Assembly: GCF_009363115.1 (NCBI RefSeq)
Contig: NZ_CP045298.1
Span: forward strand, 3,097,501 to 3,161,500
Origin: Paenibacillus brasilensis
GTDB lineage: Bacteria; Bacillota; Bacilli; Paenibacillales; Paenibacillaceae
DNA: 64,000 nucleotides
Direction of reading: 5' to 3'
Shown: positions 61,200 to 64,000 of the stretch, piece by piece
Position numbering within the stretch: position 1 is the first letter of the stretch
Layout: the number at the start of each line of letters is the position of its first letter
The notes under the pieces: model-generated
Told to the model about the DNA's origin: nothing
The model's input: the letters and a program-made list of their open reading frames with translations, nothing else
Databases searched by the model: none
Translations under genes and position numbers: made by a program

Positions 61200-64000
61200 A
61201 TGGCTTCAATTGACGTCCGTATAGATAATTGGAAAAAACGTCTTCTTGATTTGGGTAAAAGGAACAGACTGATTAATTATAGAGAAACTAAACGATCTAG
61301 CATAAGGATAATTTTTCCTGATCTGGATGAATTGTTCGCGAATTTAGTTTTAAACGAGAATTCTTTGGAGTTTCCATTCCAATATGAAGATTTTAATGGT
61401 GATGATTTAGACGAAATGGAAGGTTCATTAATTTCTTTAGGTGACATCAAAACTGACCAATCACTTAAAGAGCAACAAAAAACATTAAGAAATCTAAGAA
61501 ATAAAGCCAAGATAGCTTTGGAAGAACAAGGTATTAATATTCTTTATCTTTCTTTTGGATTTCTTAAATGGACAGAAAGTACAGGATCTGATCAAGTAAT
61601 TACTTCCCCAATAGTGTTGGTTCCGGTCTCGATTACATTAGAGTCGATTAGCTCTCCATTTGTACTACTGCTTGCTGAAGATGAAATTGTTGTAAACCCG
61701 ACATTAAAATATAAAATGGAACATGATTTTGGCGTTATATTACCTGATTTTGATGCTCATGAGGATAACATTAGGGAATATTTGAAAAATATCAATAAGT
61801 TTATTACTAAGAATAAATGGGAAGTTGTTAATGAAACGGGTTTAAGCCTCCTTTCTTTTCTGAAAATCAATATGTATGAAGATCTGGATAAAAATCAAGA
61901 TAGAATGAAGGCACATCCTTTTTTAGTCGCATTATCCGGTGATAAAGGACAGATTAAAACATTACCGATGGAATTTAATGCATACGACCATGATAAAAAA
62001 ACGAGAGCAATAGATACGTATCAAGTAGTAGATGCGGATTCTAGTCAACAGGATGCCATTTTATATGCTAAAAAAGGTATCAGTTTTGTGCTTCAAGGCC
62101 CCCCAGGTACGGGGAAAAGCCAGACGATTACCAATATTATCGCTGAAAGTCTTGCAGAGGGAAAAAGTGTTCTATTTGTTTCTGAAAAAATGGCCGCTCT
62201 TGAAGTAGTCTACAAACGGCTATCTCAAGTTGGATTAACTGAATTTTGTCTAAACCTACATAGTCATAAAGCTAGTAAGAAGGGAGTTTTGGATGATCTA
62301 GGAAAAACACTGGCTTTAAATAAATTCAGAATTCAGGATGATACATTCTCTCAACTTGACCTCCTTGAGAAACAGAGAGATAAACTAAACCGATATGTAG
62401 CAGAACTGCACACGCCTATTCAGCCACTTAACCAGACACTGTACTATATAACTGGAAAATTGGCTAAACTTTATGAATCTCCTGATATAATTTTTTCTAT
62501 TGACGATTTGAGAGGAACTACGTCGGAAAAATTAAACGACTATACTTTTTTACTTGGGGAGTTTTCTAAAACTATTGGTAAAATGAGTGGAGATTACACT
62601 TTAAATCCGTGGCGAAACTGTATCATAGCAATGGTTTCTCATGAACTACGTCATGATATTGAAACTTATTTAAGAAAGCTGTCACCTAAATTTGATATGC
62701 TTACTGAACAGTTTAAATTGATTAATGATTATTATGAATTTAATAGGAAATCTTCACTAATTGCTGTTAATGAATTAATTGAGATACTGGAGGTGTCTGA
62801 GAAATCTCCAGGAATTCCAGTTCAATGGGTTACTGGACAAGATATCACTGCTCTAATAGAACAGGCGGAAAAGTATCTAAACTTAAAAATGGAGTATGAG
62901 AAACATCATAAAAAATTAACTGATTTTCACCATACCGGCTATTTTAATCTGAATGCTGAATTTCTTAAAACGCAGATTTTATCGACAATCAGTACATTAA
63001 AGTTATCACTAAATGAAACAAGTTTCCCTCATGAACAGGACATTGTTAAGTTAAGCAATTCTGTTATAAATGGGTTAACATCAATATCTGAGAAAATAAC
63101 TTTGTCTTATGGTGCAGCAAAAAGTATTACTGAAATTTTTGATATTTCGAATAAATATACATTTTCTGGTCTTGAGTCTTTGTGTACATTGCTCGACCAC
63201 GTAATTATGAATCCTAAACCAACGGAAGCATGGTTCGATCCAAGTAAATATAGTGCCGTAAAGAAAGTATACAATGAAGCAAGGAATAAATATTCGCAAA
63301 TTAATGGTCTGATTCATTCTGTGACCGATCGGTTCGATTCGGAGATTTTTGAATTGGATTTTCACACAATGCTCAGGAAATTTAAGGTTGAATACTCATC
63401 ATGGTTTAAAGTGTTTAATAAAAATTATAGAAAAGATAAAAAATTGATACGTAGTTTATATAAAGGAAATTCAAAGAAAATTGATGATCAAAACATTATT
63501 ACAATCTTAAGTGAATTAAAAGAAATTCAGGATAGGAAGTCATGGTTACAAGAAAATGATAATTTACTGAGAGAGTTATTAGGGAGTCATTACTTAGGGG
63601 AACTGACTGATTGGGAGAGATTGAACGATTCGTTAGATCAATTTTCCATCATTATAGACTGGTTTTCAAAGGATTCTGTTCCTGAAAAGTTAAAGAACTT
63701 TCTGTGTAGTAGTGAGACGAATTCCCAAGGAAATAGAGAACTTTTTGAAAAGGTGGGACTTATAAAGGAAAGTGATATATTACTTACTCTTCAAAAAGTA
63801 TTTTCCTTTACTACTGAATTCGAGAAAATGGGGATTTCTGATCTTCTGGAAATAATCACAAACGCAATTAAATTGTTTCAACAGCTAGAGAGATTATATA
63901 CAGAAATCACTAAATATAGTAATCAGGAAATCTCATACGATGAAGCTATAGATCATTTGTCAAGATTAGAGATACTTCAACTCATAGATCATACTATTGA
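61200..64000 (+). CDS. large DUF4011-type superfamily 1 helicase, 5' part (runs off window)
   Basis: An open frame from ATG 61200 (AGAGGTGG upstream) to the window end, at least 933 codons. The start, DVRIDNWKKRLLDLGKRNRLINYRETKRSS, is the DUF4011 hallmark (quoted here from residues 5-34: see RLLDLGKRNRLINYRE). Walker A is GPPGTGKSQTITNII at residues 300-314, followed by VLFVSEKMAALEVVYKRL and FCLNLHSHKASKKGVL, typical of the AAA_11 helicases fused to DUF4011. Residues about 370-933 form a long helical insert. Family members usually continue with AAA_12, a Vsr-like nuclease and DUF3320. The gene is markedly AT-rich against the pur region, which suggests horizontal transfer. Such helicase-nuclease fusions are often found in defence islands; that role here is inference. 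Confidence 0.86.
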   Translation, partial: MASIDVRIDNWKKRLLDLGKRNRLINYRETKRSSIRIIFPDLDELFANLVLNENSLEFPFQYEDFNGDDLDEMEGSLISLGDIKTDQSLKEQQKTLRNLRNKAKIALEEQGINILYLSFGFLKWTESTGSDQVITSPIVLVPVSITLESISSPFVLLLAEDEIVVNPTLKYKMEHDFGVILPDFDAHEDNIREYLKNINKFITKNKWEVVNETGLSLLSFLKINMYEDLDKNQDRMKAHPFLVALSGDKGQIKTLPMEFNAYDHDKKTRAIDTYQVVDADSSQQDAILYAKKGISFVLQGPPGTGKSQTITNIIAESLAEGKSVLFVSEKMAALEVVYKRLSQVGLTEFCLNLHSHKASKKGVLDDLGKTLALNKFRIQDDTFSQLDLLEKQRDKLNRYVAELHTPIQPLNQTLYYITGKLAKLYESPDIIFSIDDLRGTTSEKLNDYTFLLGEFSKTIGKMSGDYTLNPWRNCIIAMVSHELRHDIETYLRKLSPKFDMLTEQFKLINDYYEFNRKSSLIAVNELIEILEVSEKSPGIPVQWVTGQDITALIEQAEKYLNLKMEYEKHHKKLTDFHHTGYFNLNAEFLKTQILSTISTLKLSLNETSFPHEQDIVKLSNSVINGLTSISEKITLSYGAAKSITEIFDISNKYTFSGLESLCTLLDHVIMNPKPTEAWFDPSKYSAVKKVYNEARNKYSQINGLIHSVTDRFDSEIFELDFHTMLRKFKVEYSSWFKVFNKNYRKDKKLIRSLYKGNSKKIDDQNIITILSELKEIQDRKSWLQENDNLLRELLGSHYLGELTDWERLNDSLDQFSIIIDWFSKDSVPEKLKNFLCSSETNSQGNRELFEKVGLIKESDILLTLQKVFSFTTEFEKMGISDLLEIITNAIKLFQQLERLYTEITKYSNQEISYDEAIDHLSRLEILQLIDHTI

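Overview
The window looks like a chromosomal segment of a spore-forming Bacillota, most likely a Paenibacillus (polymyxa-like). Evidence seen here: strong AGGAGG-type ribosome binding sites, frequent TTG and GTG starts, a Bacillus-type pur operon under a PurR operator and a guanine riboswitch, a FapR-type operator in front of fabH, GlnR/TnrA-type boxes, a Tlp spore protein and a GH43 arabinanase. The genus is an inference.

Layout. 1-2155: the 3' end of an rRNA operon (23S, 5S, terminator). 2243-8797: fabH, topB, secreted asparaginase (reverse strand), two very small genes, a DUF1294 membrane protein and a universal stress protein. 8897-24046: the purine operon purEKBCSQLFMNHD with its control region. 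It is broken open in two places (purB|purC and purF|purM) by 700-780-bp blocks with no genes, built from inverted repeats. 24089-27816: TetR regulator, a three-gene amino-acid ABC importer and an OsmC protein. 27864-33521, mostly reverse strand: GNAT acetyltransferase, a Fur-box-controlled siderophore importer with two damaged permeases, and a citrate/dicarboxylate-type two-component system whose kinase carries an in-frame amber stop. 33684-41860: monooxygenase, aldo/keto reductase, sdpRI, esterase, tlp, a sugar ABC locus collapsed into a binding-protein/permease chimera, ilvA and arabinanase. 41898-45153: a second, intact Fur-controlled siderophore importer. 45194-54260: small membrane and hydrolase genes, DoxX under an FNR-type site, a YerB-like lipoprotein, a PhoU-like/Pit phosphate pair and a glutamine-type importer with a fused binding protein and permease. 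54261-60985: a third copy of the repeat element, corA, yerC, cbiX, dgkB and rlmCD (yerC, dgkB and rlmCD also lie downstream of pur in B. subtilis). 61200-64000: the start of a large AT-rich DUF4011-type helicase that runs off the window.

How the genes work together. PurR (initiation) and the guanine riboswitch (attenuation) control one long transcript that makes IMP and AMP precursors. Two iron-uptake operons carry Fur boxes. The asparaginase, and less certainly the glutamine importer, look nitrogen-controlled. The sdpRI pair carries its own operator.

Most unusual. (1) A family of three 180-240-bp elements, each starting 0-5 nt after a stop codon. Each can fold along its whole length. The outer stems have unrelated sequences that are still self-complementary, and the inner stems show compensatory changes. 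(2) In the pur operon two copies are followed by long arrays of consecutive hairpins, several capped by the mini-hairpin motif GCGAAGC, and by a shared GC-rich end module. (3) There are three apparent in-frame deletions in ABC importer genes and one nonsense-split kinase.
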